Source of the DNA: Elgaria multicarinata webbii
Lineage: Eukaryota; Chordata; Lepidosauria; Squamata; Anguidae
NCBI RefSeq assembly: GCF_023053635.1
Contig: NC_086182.1
Location: forward strand, 1,439,001 to 1,503,000
Length of the DNA stretch: 64,000 bases
Direction of reading: 5' to 3'
A program made the translations under genes and the position numbers. The notes below the pieces were generated by a model. The model searched no databases, had not been told where the DNA came from, and saw only the letters and a program-made list of their open reading frames with translations. Positions 21,101 to 32,129 of the stretch are shown here, in pieces. Positions within the stretch are counted from its first letter, which is position 1, and each line of letters starts with the position of its first letter.

Positions 21101-24100
21101 CTGATAGGCCGGGGGGGGGGCAGCCAACATTTGACCCCTTGGGTCACCTAGAGGAAGACATGCTTTTTCTGTAGCTCAGATTCCTGATGCTGGTAAAAAA
21201 ACCCTTCTGTATCCTTCCCTTGGGCATCCTGCAAATTCAATGGAACTCACAGAGGAGACGTTCTTTGTGGAACTTGTCCCAGGTTGGGGTGTTAAAGCTT
21301 GTTCAAGTCAGTTGCCTGCTTCAGTTTATACAGAACGAATTGGGTGAGTTGAAGAGTTGACTTCCAACTCTTTGCAGTTGAAAGTCAGATGAAAAGTTAC
21401 AGGTAGGGAGGATAAGACCGTCTTCTGGGAACAGTTGTGATCTCATTTCTTGACCTACCCAATTTTGTTGCTACTCTAACCCATTTGCTTCTCTCTGCTT
21501 CTCCCAGGTATGCCATGGCAGTGATGAACCACCACGTCTGCCCTGTTGAGAACTGGTGAGTCCTTCAGTGGCGCGTAAAGTAGGAGGGCGCTAGTGGGCC
21601 TCCTTCCTTGGGTGTTCCCCTTTCCAGAGCACTCTAGAAAGCCTGCCAATTTGTCCAACCTGTTTCAGGTCGTACAACGAGTCCTGCTCTGCTGATCCTG
21701 CCAAGCATGGCTACCCCAAAAGCTGCTGCACCTTGGAGGATGTCCCTTTGATCAGGTGAGGGGGAAGGCCGCGTGGGCTTATCAGGCGCTAATGTTCCAG
21801 GGAGAGCAACTGCCCTTGCATCCCTGGGGATGAGCCAACAGCTGCCTCTGGTTGGGGCACAAACAGCTGCCTCTCCAGGTGTGGTATCTCTGAGAGCATT
21901 AGAAGGTCACCACTTGGGCAGCATCCGTGCAAAGGGGGAGGATGAATTGCTTCTTGCTGATTTTTTTCTTGTCCTTTCTTCCGCAGTAAATGTGGCAGTT
22001 ACCCTCCCGAAAGTTGCCTCTTCAGCCTTATTGGAAACATTGGAGCTTTCATGGGTATGTGCTGCGTCTCCCTTTCCCCACTTTTAGAACCCAGCCGGTT
22101 TCCTTCCTGAAGCACACTCTGCCCAGGAGGGGAGCCCCAAGGGGCTGGGGTTTTCCAGAGTAGTGCCTGGCCTCCAAGAGGAACACAGGCAAGCAGCATT
22201 GGCCGGAGGAGAGCCTGCTGGTCTGGGGAAAGCCCTGCTGACCCACTCGGGAGCCAGGGCTGCTCTGCGAGGGCTGTCCTAGAGCATGGCAAAGGCCTTC
22301 CTGGAAACAGCCATTCCTCTGAAAGGGCTGTCCTGTTCAGAAAGCCACTTCTCCCCACCCCGAGCAGTTTGCTTTCAAAAAATGCAGAAGTGGAGTCAAA
22401 CCAATGATGTATAATATACGCTTTAGAAATAAATGTTTCTTAGCAGATTTTTCTTTAATATACAGGGAAGCATATAGTCTGCCCTAAGTGTATAAGCAGG
22501 GCTCTATGTCCTTTAGGGTAGAATTTTGCCCGTGGCAAGCTAAGCTGGTCTGCACCACGTAGAACTGAATTTTCTGACTTTACGTGAATTCTACAAATTA
22601 AGCCAATTTGCATGGCTTTGGCATTCCTGTCATGGAAATGTCAAGGATGCAAACTTGCAGCCACTGAAAGCCAGGGTCACTGCCAGCTCTGGCTTCAGAG
22701 TTTCCACCCAAGAGAGTTTGGGGATGTCAGCCACCTCAACGCTGGCATTCTCAGGAAGCTGGACTCTGCATCCGGCGTTCTATTCTGCATGCTTTCGTTT
22801 GCGTCCTGCAAATGGGACAAGGCGGGCTGCCTGCCGAAACATGCCTTGCAGCAGCAGTCGTGGTGCCCGTTCCGCAGCCCTCCCAACGGCTTCTCTTTCT
22901 TCCTCCATCAGTGGTACTCATTTGTTTCCTGCGCTATGGACAGCTGATTGAGCAGAGCCACAGTTCCTGGGTGAACACAACAGCCCTGGTCACGGGCTGC
23001 ACCAACGCTGCCGGCCTGGTCATGGTGGGCAATTTCCAGGTTGGCTGAGAGGGGGGGCATCAAAGCAGCCGAGGCCCCCTGGGGAGGGGGGCAGTGGATT
23101 GCCAAGCAGCTCCCTTAGAGTCGACTTTCTTTTGCTCCCATCTCATCTGCAGAGAGGGGTTACAGAGAGAGAGGGGACATCCTCTTGGCGCATAGCTGGA
23201 TTTTGGCCCATGCTGGGAAAGGAATGCCTGAATTGAAGGGAGAAGCACATGGCCGAGGTTTTGTTTAAGAGTAGTTGGAGGCCACCCTTCAAAAAATGCT
23301 CCGAGTGGCCCATAAAAGAACAAAACCACAATTAAAACAACCGAGCAAAAGCGCACCATCAGCAGAGTAACTGAATAAAATGCCACCCCTGCCGATGATT
23401 AAAAGGCCTGAGCAAATAAAAAACGGTGCCAGGCAAACCTCACAAGGGGGGGTATGTCAGTGAAGGCCCCCCTCCTGTCATCACCTGCCTCACTTCAGAA
23501 GGTGATAGCAGGACTTTGGAGGCTGCCCAGGTTTATACAGGAGGCTGTCCCAGGCCATTTGGAGCTTTGGAGGTTAAGACCAGCACTTTGGATTATGCTT
23601 CGAAAGTCTGGAAGCCAGTGTCAATGTCTAAGTGTTTGTACGGCTGGCTAAGAATTGTGCTGCAGTATTTGCACTAATTGCATTTTATGGAGAGTCTTCC
23701 AAGGCAGCCCACAGACACTGTACTACTGGTTTGGGGTGAGGGGAGGCGCACAGCTGTGGGAAGGAATGAGGGGGAGGTTGAGCGGAAGCTGCTGCAGAGT
23801 TGGCCAACTGCAAAGTAAGGTGTAGCAGTGGGTTTTAGGAGCCATTAAGGATCGCAGAGTGGAGAAAGTTCCCTCGTACAACTGTGTTTCTTTGTAGTGC
23901 GACGTGTGCAGATTGTGGCCCGTGCTAGTTAGCGGGTGGGGCCGCAGGAAGGCCCACGAACTTGGCTCGCCCAAGGCATTTGGGGCCCTGACGCAGAACC
24001 CTGGCTGCAGGGATGGAGAGGGCTCCCTCTCTGGCCTAGAAATGGAGCGAGGAGCCCTGCCCTGTTGTCTTGTGTTGAACGGGGAAGGCGAGAGAGCCTC

Positions 24101-25182
24101 CCACGGATGGCGGGGAGGAGGTGGGCGGGCGGGCAGGGGCTGCAGTGCTCACTTGGGCTCTTCCTGCACTTCAGGTAGACCATGCCAAATCACTTCACTA
24201 CATTGGAGCCGGTGTCGCCTTCCCAGCTGGCCTGCTTTTCGTCTGCCTCCAGTGCGCCCTCTCTTACCACATTGCCGCCTCCGCGCTGGACTTCTGGATG
24301 GCGCACCTGCGTGTCTCCCTTACCACCGTGGCCTTAATCTCCCTTGTCCTCAGTATCCTTTTCTGGCAGCCTCTGAGTGTGGGAGTCTGAGCTGGGCACC
24401 ATCAGTGCAAGGGCCAGTGGAGCCTTTGTTCTCTCTCTCTCTCTCTCTCTCTCTCGGGGTTTTCCTTTCTCCTGGGCAAGGTCTGCTCACTCGAAGGGGT
24501 CTCCTCAGGGCCGGATTGCACCAATGGGCGCTTTTACTCCATTTCTCTCTGGATTGCCCGCTTCTCAGGCATTTGCTGGCCACACAGACGACATTCTGCC
24601 TGGGAATCACTGCAGGCAGGTTTTCCAGCCTGCTCCTTCATAGTGGGGAAAGGAGATGCTGGGAAGGTGTCCTAGCAAACTGTGACATCTCCTTACGCGG
24701 GTGACTCACACACATTTCTTGCGATGTTTGGCCAAATGGGGAAAGTGATCATCTCCTGAAGGAAGTCCCGAATACTCAACCCACAACTGGGGAGTCCGAT
24801 TCTGCCACTTCCACCCAAACGTGGGCCACCTCAGGTGTTTTGGCGCGCTTTGCATTCTTTGGGCAAAGGTGCCCTCTTGGCTCCCCCACCACCACCACGC
24901 CACAGCACAGTTCTCCTGCTTTTCCTTGACTCTCGCCCAGGTGGCATCTTCTTCATCCACGAGAGCTTCCTCCTGCAGCACTTGGCGGCCATTTGCGAGT
25001 GGGTCTTCGTGATCGACATCCTGGTCTTCTACGGCACCTTCACCTATGAATTCGGCGCGGTTTCCAATGACACCATGGTGGCTGCACTGCAGCATTCGAA
25101 CAGCAGGGGGTGCAAGTCGCCCGGCAGCAGCAGCACCTCCACTCACCTGAACTGCAACCCAGAGAGCATCGCCATGATATGA
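18069..25182 (+). CDS. TMEM150A: TMEM150A: transmembrane protein 150A (DRAM/Frag1/Sfk1 family)
   Basis: Seven coding exons join to 816 bases, 271 residues plus stop, the same length as human as I recall it: 18069-18133, 21508-21555, 21669-21755, 21987-22054, 22912-23039, 24175-24352 and 24941-25182. Every join restores the frame. Hydrophobic segments lie at about 1-22, 78-98, 112-130, 141-162, 181-198 and 206-223. The first luminal loop has cysteines 33, 44, 57, 58, 69 and 77 and an N-glycosylation site at N41; a second NTT site is at N111. The C-terminus is serine-rich and ends NPESIAMI. In mammals the protein sits in the plasma membrane and works with the EFR3/TTC7/PI4KA complex in phosphoinositide homeostasis, like yeast Sfk1. 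It follows C2orf68 in the same orientation. Confidence 0.95.
19880..20190 (-). mobile_element. CR1-clade LINE endonuclease fragment
   Basis: The minus strand encodes [11 protein letters not shown], then [25 protein letters not shown] and an SD motif near the end. These are endonuclease core motifs (GDFN, D-L-I-L). It is diverged and truncated in intron 2 of TMEM150A, abutting a reverse SINE. Confidence 0.7.
20190..20448 (-). mobile_element. tRNA-derived SINE, family B
   Basis: Reverse copy. The tail (ATTTATTTATTT, then TTATATCTCGCC) is at the left, the body has CCCAAAGTCACCCAGTGGG, box B is in GAACCCGG, and the tRNA-like head ends near CCACTACACCACACAGG. It is well preserved. Confidence 0.8.
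20517..20552. repeat. (GGTGGG)n G-rich microsatellite
   Basis: Five successive runs of five Gs, each separated by a single T, on the transcribed-sense strand of a TMEM150A intron. This arrangement is compatible with G-quadruplex folding. Confidence 0.85.
21508..21555 (+). CDS. TMEM150A: TMEM150A coding exon, residues 22-38
   Basis: Acceptor TTCTCCCAG, donor GTGAGT. Encodes [15 protein letters not shown]; the tryptophan codon 38 is split TG|G. Confidence 0.95.
21669..21755 (+). CDS. TMEM150A: TMEM150A coding exon, residues 38-67
   Basis: Acceptor CTGTTTCAG, donor GTGAGG. Encodes the cysteine-rich luminal loop [12 protein letters not shown] to [10 protein letters not shown], with the glycosylation site NES at 41-43. 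Confidence 0.95.
21987..22054 (+). CDS. TMEM150A: TMEM150A coding exon, residues 67-90
   Basis: Acceptor TTCTTCCGCAG, donor GTATGT. Encodes [20 protein letters not shown], leading into the second hydrophobic segment. Confidence 0.95.
22912..23039 (+). CDS. TMEM150A: TMEM150A coding exon, residues 90-132
   Basis: Acceptor CTCCATCAG. The donor GTTGGC is weak but is supported by exact frame continuation. Encodes [20 protein letters not shown] and the third hydrophobic segment ending VGNFQ. Confidence 0.95.
23255..23640 (-). repeat. L2-like LINE 3' end in a TMEM150A intron
   Basis: The reverse L2 3' region has A-rich blocks (AACAAAACCACAATTAAAAC). It then has CAGCACTTTGGATTATGCT and GAAGCCAGTGTCAATGTC, matching the 40.43 kb copy (CAGCACCTTGAATTGGACT, AGGCAGCCAGTG). 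Confidence 0.55.
24175..24352 (+). CDS. TMEM150A: TMEM150A coding exon, residues 133-192
   Basis: Acceptor GCACTTCAG, donor GTATCC. Encodes [20 protein letters not shown] and the fourth and fifth hydrophobic segments; serine 192 is split A|GT. Confidence 0.95.
24427..24455. repeat. (CT)n microsatellite
   Basis: About 14 CT units in the last TMEM150A intron. Confidence 0.9.
24941..25182 (+). CDS. TMEM150A: TMEM150A last coding exon, residues 192-271
   Basis: Acceptor TCTCGCCCAG. Encodes [20 protein letters not shown], the last hydrophobic segment and a cytosolic tail with [19 protein letters not shown], ending in TGA at 25180-25182. Confidence 0.96.
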
Positions 25183-26075
25183 GATCCGGGCGGGGGGCGG
25201 GGGGACACTTTCTGCCTCACTCCCTCCCGCAGCTTTCAGGGGGCTGCCTTTTTTTTCCCCCAATGGGGGAAGAGCGGCACATTCTCCCTCCTGGTGATTC
25301 TAGTTTTGTACCAAAAGGTTTTTTTAAAAGACGTCTTGCAGCCAACACTACCCCTCCACACACCCCCTTGGTCTAAATGGGACACTCTGCCAGCTTCTCT
25401 AAGGCCCTGGATGGGAGATGCGCCAGGAAGGTGCGAGACTCCTCAGGCACCTCTTGGCTGTCGCCTTCCTGCCTCTCCCTGCTGGCTGCAGAGTGTGGCC
25501 TTCTGGCCGCCCCTCAGGGCTACTGAATCAGTGCCAAAGGGAGCCACAGCGGTTCCCAGCCTCATCCTAGGCAAGGCCCAGCTCCACCTGTCCACGGAGG
25601 GGCCGCCCGGGTGCCTGCAAACGGCAGCTGCTCCTAGAACTGCCACTGCGTCTCACTGCCACTCCCCTCTCCCTCCCCTTCGGAGCAAGCAAGAGGCCCG
25701 GCCTCGGCTGCTTTTGCAGTGGGAGATGCATTTACCTCTGGCAGATGCCCCTTCCCTGCCACTCCTTTTGGGGAGACACAGGCCTCCTCCACATCCTGGC
25801 CTCGAATGAATAAACAAAATGCACTGGGGGGTAGGGGGCAAATAACACCGGACTTTCGTCGTAGGGGAACGGCTGACCCTTTCTGCCCCCCCCCCCCGCC
25901 ACCTTCTTAATCTACAGGTTCCCTGGGCTCTCCCATTGCTAACTGGTTGGGGGAGAGGGACGCTTCTCAGCCCCCAACATCTCAGCTGGTGTTTGGGTAT
26001 TTTTTAGAACTTTTTTATATATCTCTATATAAGATCTGTATAAAAAGAGTTGTATCAGAGCTGTGCCTTGTCTGG
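25183..26075 (+). other. TMEM150A: TMEM150A 3' UTR
   Basis: Two plausible ends are visible: AATAAA at 25809-25814, and an AT-rich stretch with TATAAA near 26036, just after TTATATATCTCTATATAAG. The longer form would give a UTR of about 0.9 kb. No repeat is recognised inside it. Confidence 0.5.
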
Positions 26076-26412
26076 TGTGTGCGTGCATGAAGCTGGAAGA
26101 GGCGTGCCAGCAGAGGCAGAGCCCCCCCAGCCCTGCTCCCTGCTGAGGAAGTGGGCCCTCCAGGAGACGCCGTGGGGAGGACGCGGTCTTTCCCACCAAG
26201 GCCACTGCTTTGAAGTGCTGGGGGACCGGGTCAAGCCTTGCCTCATGCCCAAACCAGAAAGGGAGACGGAGGCCAAGAGATCCCAAGCAGGGTTTGTGCT
26301 CACTGCCAACACAGCAGCTTTCCCTGGCCTCACTCTGTGCTGGGTGGCAGAGGGCGCTCAGTTCCGCAGTGCTACTTGGAGCCCTTCCCTGTGGCTGCCG
26401 TCAGTGAGGTTA

Positions 26413-26414
26413 AG

Positions 26415-26450
<36 letters not shown>
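26413..26450. repeat. (AGC)n trinucleotide repeat
   Basis: Eleven to twelve uninterrupted AGC units downstream of the TMEM150A 3' end. It lies in no supported coding frame. Confidence 0.9.
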
Positions 26451-27070
26451 GTGGGCGTGTCCGCTCCTGCAAAAGGCCTGAGCCCTTTCCCCCCCACCCT
26501 TCAGCCTCCCTCCCTTAGCTGGAAAGGCAGCTGGGCACGTGCAGCTGCCACAAGAGCTCCTCCGCCAAGAGCTCCCCCCTCCACTGCCTTGTGTCATTAT
26601 GCCCCATCTTGCCCAACTCGCTTGTCCACCTGCATGCTGTGGAGCAGGGCTTTCCATAGCCTGCAAGCAAAGGATTTCTAAGGAGTCCAGTGTAAAGGGA
26701 GAGGAACAGCCCTGTGGTGACGCTGGGCTGGCAAAGTGCTTTGAAACCTTGCTGCCCTCTGGGGCCAGCCATGGCGGTGGTTTTCCCTGCTAAGAATCTC
26801 CACTTTCTTAGGTGGAAGTATTCCATTTCGTGCACTGTGTTCCTTGCCCGTATTTGCAGCAGCTCATCGTCTTCTGGAGTAAGAGGCACATAACCCTGAG
26901 GCAGCCTGTAGGAAAGGCCTAGCCCAACCCCCTAGTCTTGCACTACCAGTCCCTAGACATTGGCAAGCCAGCAGCAGGCAAACGCATTACTAGTCCAGTG
27001 GCAATAAGCCCCTGGCACCAGGGCCTTTGCTTGGCTCCTCATTCCTGATAAGCCCCGAGTATCCCGCTGC
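26451..27070. other. TMEM150A-RNF181 intergenic sequence, nothing recognised
   Basis: Open frames on both strands lack similarity and splice support. No clear repeat is seen. Confidence 0.4.
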
Positions 27071-27071
27071 A

Positions 27072-27200
27072 TCAATAGAAGGGATGGCCACGGCTCAGTG
27101 CTTTGCACGCAGAAGGACCCAGCAATGATCCCCAACATCAAAAGGATCAGCTAGAAAGTGATGAGAAGGAAACCTCGCTCTCTGCCCGAGACCTTGGAGA
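27072..27200 (+). mobile_element. Old tRNA-derived SINE, family A
   Basis: CACGGCTCAGTGCTTTGCA, CGCAGAAGGACCCAGC and a CCTTGGAGAGGC body parallel the family-A SINE at 1.71 kb. It is more diverged. Confidence 0.5.
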
Positions 27201-27689
27201 GGCACAGGCAGCCAGAGCAGACCAGGAACGGGCGGAGTTAGATGAAGGCGGCATCGCCTGACCGGATGTTGGCAACGTCCTCTCTTCCCTCCTCTCTGGC
27301 CAGATCCGTTCAACACTTGGGGAGATTCAATCCCAGCACAAAAAAGCCTGGATGTGCCACAATGCGACGTGGCATCAGGCGAGGGCCGGCTCCTCTGCTC
27401 AGAAAGGCCACGTCCTCACACGCGTGCCCAGGCATCCACCTCAACAGGCTGGTGCTGACCGCTCAAGGCTCAGTCTTCCCTCTGGCAGGGGTGATTGGTC
27501 ATGGATGTTGCAGATGGGCACAACTGGCTCAGCAGAGCAACAGGCCTTCTGCTCTCTCGGCTCCCACAGCACGCAAAATCTACAGGGTGGATCGGTAACA
27601 AGCCGCCTCTGTGACACACTCCTGCCCCAGAGTCTGCATTGAGAAGAATCGGCATTTGTAAAGCACGCCTGGCAGGTAGAGCTTCCAAA

Positions 27690-27712
27690 ACGCACGCACA
27701 CACACACACACA
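27690..27712. repeat. (CA)n microsatellite
   Basis: A run of about 11 CA units. No other feature is recognised from 27201 to 28120. Confidence 0.85.
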
Positions 27713-28109
27713 CCCCAGCTCTGTTTTGCCACCTGGCCCTCTAAAGGGCAGCCCCCACTGGGCACAGCTTTGTGGAGAGGAGGCAGGGCCAAAGGCACGA
27801 GCATTTCCTTTCGTAGCAAACTATACACTGGACACATGCAAGCATCAGGGAATTTGCATGGTATGAGGGGAATCCATCTTAATGGCCATATTCTTGCCCG
27901 CTGCAAGAGCAAGGACCAAAGAAGGGGAAAACAGCAGAGCGCGCTCCCCAGACTCTCCATTTCCTTACTCTTCGGCTTCTGGTCCCCAGACCTTTTGCTT
28001 TCCCACCCTAGCAGTGCAGGCCACCTTTCAGGGCCTCGCCCTTTCCCCAGGTTTGCAAACCTTGTTCTTTTAGAAGGCCCCACTTTGCAGGGGTGTGAGA
28101 GAGAGAGGA

Positions 28110-28316
28110 ATTTAGTAAGCCTGGGGACATTTATTCCTGATGTGCAACGAGCCCTTGGCGGGGTGGGGGAAAGAAGGGTCGCTTGAGGGGGCTGCTGATG
28201 TCCTGGTCCCTGGCAGTCGCGAAAGCGGCGGTGGCGGTGGACCCCCCTTGTGCTGAACGAGAGCAGGCTGGGCTCCAGCTGCCCAGGAGGGCGGCGGCGG
28301 CGGCGGCGGCATGCTG
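28110..28316 (-). other. RNF181: RNF181 3' UTR with poly(A) signal
   Basis: It begins with a (GCC)n run (plus-strand GGC units at 28290-28311). An AATAAA on the minus strand lies at 28136-28131, about 180 bases after the stop. It is short and free of interspersed repeats. Confidence 0.65.
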
Positions 28317-28376
28317 TCACGTGTACATTGCTCCGTGCAGATACTCCAGCCGGTGGGCCTGCTGCTGCCGGCGCAT
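28317..28376 (-). CDS. RNF181: RNF181 coding exon 5, residues 139-157 and stop
   Basis: Acceptor TTCATCTCCCAG at 28377-28388. Encodes [19 protein letters not shown] and TGA at 28319-28317. Confidence 0.94.
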   Translation of the reverse strand: MRRQQQAHRLEYLHGAMYT

Positions 28377-31300
28377 CTGGGAGATGAAAGGAAAAGGAAT
28401 GACTACTGGGGTTGCTCAATTGCCAACGCCTCGATACATCACCCCGTTTCTCCTGCAGTCCCCTGCATCCCTGCTGGGGCCCTTCCAGACCTCCTTTCTC
28501 AGGGATTTTTAGGCCCAGCAGAAAGAGAAGACGGAAGAGCCTGGGGAGCAGCCCACGGTCTAGTTCAGGGCCAAGCAACTTGTGGCCTTCCAGGTGTTGG
28601 CAGGGCCGGCCCAAGACGTTTTGCAGCCTGAGGTGGAATAGCAAATGATGCCCCACCCCCACCCCTTGCTCACCCCCACTGGGCATAAGCCAATCCAGTG
28701 ATTTTGGCACTTGAGGCCAGCTGACAAAAGCTCATTATGCCATAATAAATATGTGAGTCTTTGCACTCCCCAGAGCCTGGCCTCGTGGCTCATGCAACCA
28801 GCACTCCAGAAAGATGCCTAGAGAGCCAAGGAGATCCAGACACACTCTAGCGAGTCAAGCCAAGCCACGCTACACACTCACCTTTTACCTTGTCCCTAGA
28901 CCAGGCATTGCTGCGCACATCCCTTTTTGCTGCAGCAAAACCTCTTTTGTCCCTCTGACCCAGATGAGGGGCCTGGGCAACAAGTGAGGAGGGCCTCTGG
29001 CACTCACTGAATGTGGGCCCCGCTCTGCCCCTTGCCAGGAGCCGCACTGCCCGTAATGGCAACTGGGTCAGCGCCTCTCTCGGCAGAATCCAGCTCTAGC
29101 TTACAATGGTGTTGTTAAGCAATTTGGAATGCTGGATGTAATGGTCTTATCGGCTCCTTTATATCTTAACATGCATCATTTCACTTCAAATGGCAGCCTT
29201 CCACACCACACAGCTGCTACATTCCTGACACTAGAGCAATGATATATATTGTTCAAGATTCCACACAGGTGCACAATTTCACATTTCAAACTCACTTAAA
29301 GTGCAATTCTCTGAGTGATGTTGGGTTAATTCTCTGAGTTGTTTCTCCCACAACAACCCAGAGTGCTGGGTTGTTCATATGTCACAGAGCACAATCCAAG
29401 AATGAGGCACTCCTGTGCTGTTTTGCAAAGTGGAAATGCTGAGCGATCAGGAGGGACCTCGCTTACTCCCTCCCCGCTGTCCCAACTACCCATGATTTAA
29501 ACAGCCCATGAGTTGTTGTTACATGCGAACCCGGCCTCTGAGTTCATAAGAAGCCAACTCTATTGCACTTCCTGGCCCCGCCCCCTGACCCACCCTCGTC
29601 AGCCGCTCTGCCTGCCCTTCACATATTGCAAGTGTACGTTCTCCAGTGGGGGCTCAGGGCTAGGAAGCGCAGCCCCACTCTCCCTCCTCACATGACTTGC
29701 CCCGTGAAGGAACAGCCAAAGAGGGCTAGAGCAAAGCCAAGGGCCCCAGCGGATGCCACCGTGGGCCGCACGGAGAACGGCCCCGGGCCTAGTTCCTGGG
29801 CCAGTCCCCTCACCTTATCCTTCTTGTACTCCTCATATTCCTCATCGTCAGTGGGCAGCTCATGGCGGCAGAGGGGACAGGAATTGGTCTGGGCAAGAAG
29901 AACGGAGGCAGAATCAGCACCCGGAGAAAGGCCGGCTTCCCATCCCGGTATCGAGGGCATCCCTTGCCCGCCCTGGTTCTCACCTTTCCGAGCCAAGGAA
30001 GGAGGCAGCCCGTGTGGAAGAGGTGCTGGCAGGGCATCTTCCTGACCACCTCCTCCTCCTCAAATTCCAGCAGGCACACAGGACACTTCAGCCCTTTATC
30101 TGGCCCACCAAGAGGGAGGAAACAGGAGAGAGACACACAACAGCATCAAGCTGGCCCAAGAAGGCCCAGTGCCCACACAGGCAAGCACGACCCGCTTCCT
30201 TTTAATCTGCTGCACTCACAGGCTGGTGTTTAGCTTTGGCACTTTTGGAATGTTTTGACTTTTCTGTCAGGGGGAGTGGGTGGGGATTTGGAGGTCCTAA
30301 TGAGGGCGGCACAAAGGACCTCACAGACCAGAGGCGCTGCAGACCAGACACGGCAGTTCTGTCTTCACACCCAAGAGGGAAGGACCCTTTAACACACAGG
30401 GATGGTTTTTAAGCAGCCATTTTGCTCCAGGTGCTGCTCACAAGGGCCCTCTGCTGCTACCCACCATCCTGCCTTAGAGCCAAAAGGAAAGCTGGTGGCT
30501 TGGATCTGGTCAGGAGAAAAACAAGGCCCAGCTGGGCCAACATCTCACCTGGTCCAGGCGGGCGGGCAGAGCAACGGCTGCGAGGCAGAAAAGTGTCAAG
30601 CGGCCGCCCAGAGGGAGCTGCCCCTTAACACCGCTGGGCTTGGGAGGAGGTCCCGCCTGGCACCCGCATGCAGGGACTGACCACCACCACCACCATGTTG
30701 CAACTGGCATCCCATGGTGCCAGCAGAAGGCCAGCGCTGTGCCTGCCGTTCAGTCCCTCCCCTCCGACCCAACATCTGGGCAGTCTCTATGATGAACGCC
30801 ATCTCCCACACGGCCCTCGTGTGGAACCCACCCGCCGCGCCAATTCTCACTCGTGTGGCCTCTTTCCTAGCCGAAGCTCTCGGAACGGCCAGATGTACAA
30901 GCTCCTCCTATGGAGAAGCCCGGGCTCTTCATACCTGCTTGCAGCGGGGTCACCGGCACTGCAGGAAGGCTCTCGACAGCCTGCCGGGCAGCCGGTGGGG
31001 GCAGCCGCTGGTCCCAGTCTCCACTGCCCAAGGAGCCCACATCAATCTCCAGGCCATTGAAGAGAGACCTGATCGTTTTGGGGGGGGAAAGGCAGGTCAG
31101 TGGTCCCTCGGTGGCGCCCTGCAAGAACCCGTGACCCAAGCCCCCAAATCGCCTGAGCCCTCCTGGGTCTCCCCTGCTTTGTTTAATGCATTTCGGATCG
31201 CAAGCTCCTCGGGGCAAGGACCTGTCTTCCTGAACTAGGCAAACTGCCATGAACAGTGATGGCATCAGGGCCTACTCCGGGCTGTCCCCCTTCGCCTCCC

Positions 31301-31589
31301 TCACCAAGCCCCGGGACCGGCGGGAGTAGGGCAGGGGAGGCGGGGGGGGGCGCCCTCGAGGGCTGGGATGCGCCTCCAGACTCGCAGGCAGCCCACCCCC
31401 AAAGCCCTGGGCTGGGCAGGGCAGGGCAGGGCGGGGGTCTCCCCGGCTGGCCCGGCCGCGTCCCCCCGCGCCCCACCGCGCGCCGCGCCGCGCCCCCCAC
31501 CTGGCCAGCTCCAGCAGTGCCTGGCGAGGCAGCTCCTCCCGGGGCCCGGACCCCGGCTCGCAGTCGTGCTCCTCGAAGTAGGACGCCAT
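28317..31589 (-). CDS. RNF181: RNF181: RING-H2 E3 ubiquitin-protein ligase
   Basis: Five exons on the minus strand join to 474 bases, 157 residues: 31589-31501, 31068-30935, 30099-29984, 29888-29814 and 28376-28317. The start [12 protein letters not shown] and the end [12 protein letters not shown] match human RNF181 (153 residues) as recalled. The RING-H2 finger uses C80, C83, C98, H100, H103, C106, C117 and C120, all present. The linker keeps [18 protein letters not shown]181 transfers ubiquitin with E2 enzymes; in humans it was found through binding to the integrin alpha-IIb cytoplasmic tail. It converges on TMEM150A and lies downstream of VAMP5 in the same orientation. The four extra residues are small differences in the N-terminal half. 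No sign of decay. Confidence 0.95.
28560..28690 (+). repeat. Fragments of two hAT-like termini
   Basis: CAGGGCCAAGCAACTTGTGG near 28567 and CAGGGCCGGCCCAAGACG near 28601 both resemble hAT left ends. They lie in tandem without matching right ends, so both are probably truncated. They sit in intron 4 of RNF181. Confidence 0.35.
29325..29540. repeat. Partial inverted-repeat element related to 3.34-3.63 kb
   Basis: It shares a GGGTTGTT segment, a TTTTGCAAAGTGGAAATG segment and a TGTTACATGCGAACCCGGCC right end with the element at 3337-3632. No matching left end is clear. It is in intron 4 of RNF181. Confidence 0.35.
29814..29888 (-). CDS. RNF181: RNF181 coding exon 4, residues 114-138
   Basis: Acceptor TTGCCCAG, donor GTGAGG. 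Encodes [20 protein letters not shown] then YKKDK, with the last two zinc ligands. Confidence 0.96.
29984..30099 (-). CDS. RNF181: RNF181 coding exon 3, residues 75-113
   Basis: Acceptor GTGGGCCAG, donor GTGAGA. Encodes [14 protein letters not shown] then [18 protein letters not shown], with six of the eight zinc ligands. Confidence 0.96.
30935..31068 (-). CDS. RNF181: RNF181 coding exon 2, residues 30-75
   Basis: Acceptor CGATCAG, donor GTATGA. Encodes [20 protein letters not shown] and [19 protein letters not shown], the linker before the RING. Confidence 0.93.
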
Positions 31590-32129
31590 GGCGCGGAGGA
31601 GGCGGGCGGAGGGCGGCCCCGGCCCACGGGGCGCGGCGCCGCTCGCTCGCCCGCCACACCCGGAACCGGCGCAAGGGGGCGCCCCGCCTGAGCGCTCTCA
31701 TTGGCCCAGGGCCGCGGGAGACAGCCAATCAGGGCGGGCCGCGAGATGCGGGCAGCGGGGTCGTGGGGAGGCGCGGCGGCGGCGGCAGCGGCGGAGTCGG
31801 GCAGCCCTGCGTCCCCCGGCCGGCGGTGCAGTGCGCGTCTCCTGCGAAGTATGCTGTGAGCAGGGCGGGTGCAGAGGAGGCGGCGGCGGCGGCGCATCCT
31901 CCAGCGTGTAACAGCCCGGCGACTGCGCTTCGGGGTGGGCTGCGCCCTTTAGCCCAGGCGAGCGGAGGAGGGCCGGATCATCCGCGCACGCTGGCACCAG
32001 CTGCCCGGCCCGGCAAACGCGGAGGCCGGGGCCCCGCGCGCCCCCGGCCGAGCCCCGGAAGGCAGGCAGGCTGGCCTCCTCCGCCTGCAGGACTTGCGCA
32101 CGAGCCGCGTCGCTCCAGCACCTCCCGGG
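31270..32129 (-). promoter_or_regulatory. RNF181: CpG island with RNF181 promoter
   Basis: GC-rich, CpG-dense DNA covers RNF181 exon 1 and its upstream flank. About 110-140 bases upstream of the start codon are an inverted CCAAT (ATTGG, 31700-31704) and a direct CCAAT (31725-31729) next to a GGGCGGG box at 31732. This NF-Y/Sp1 layout is typical of housekeeping promoters. The start site itself cannot be seen. Confidence 0.7.
31501..31589 (-). CDS. RNF181: RNF181 coding exon 1, residues 1-30
   Basis: ATG at 31589-31587 in a strong context (CGCCATGG); donor GTGGGG. Encodes [20 protein letters not shown] then QALLELAR, with arginine 30 split AG|G. Confidence 0.94.

Noticed and set aside
27580-28710. 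376-codon minus-strand frame
   Set aside because: It overlaps RNF181 exon 5 in a different frame, runs through intron and 3' flank, and has no recognisable domain.
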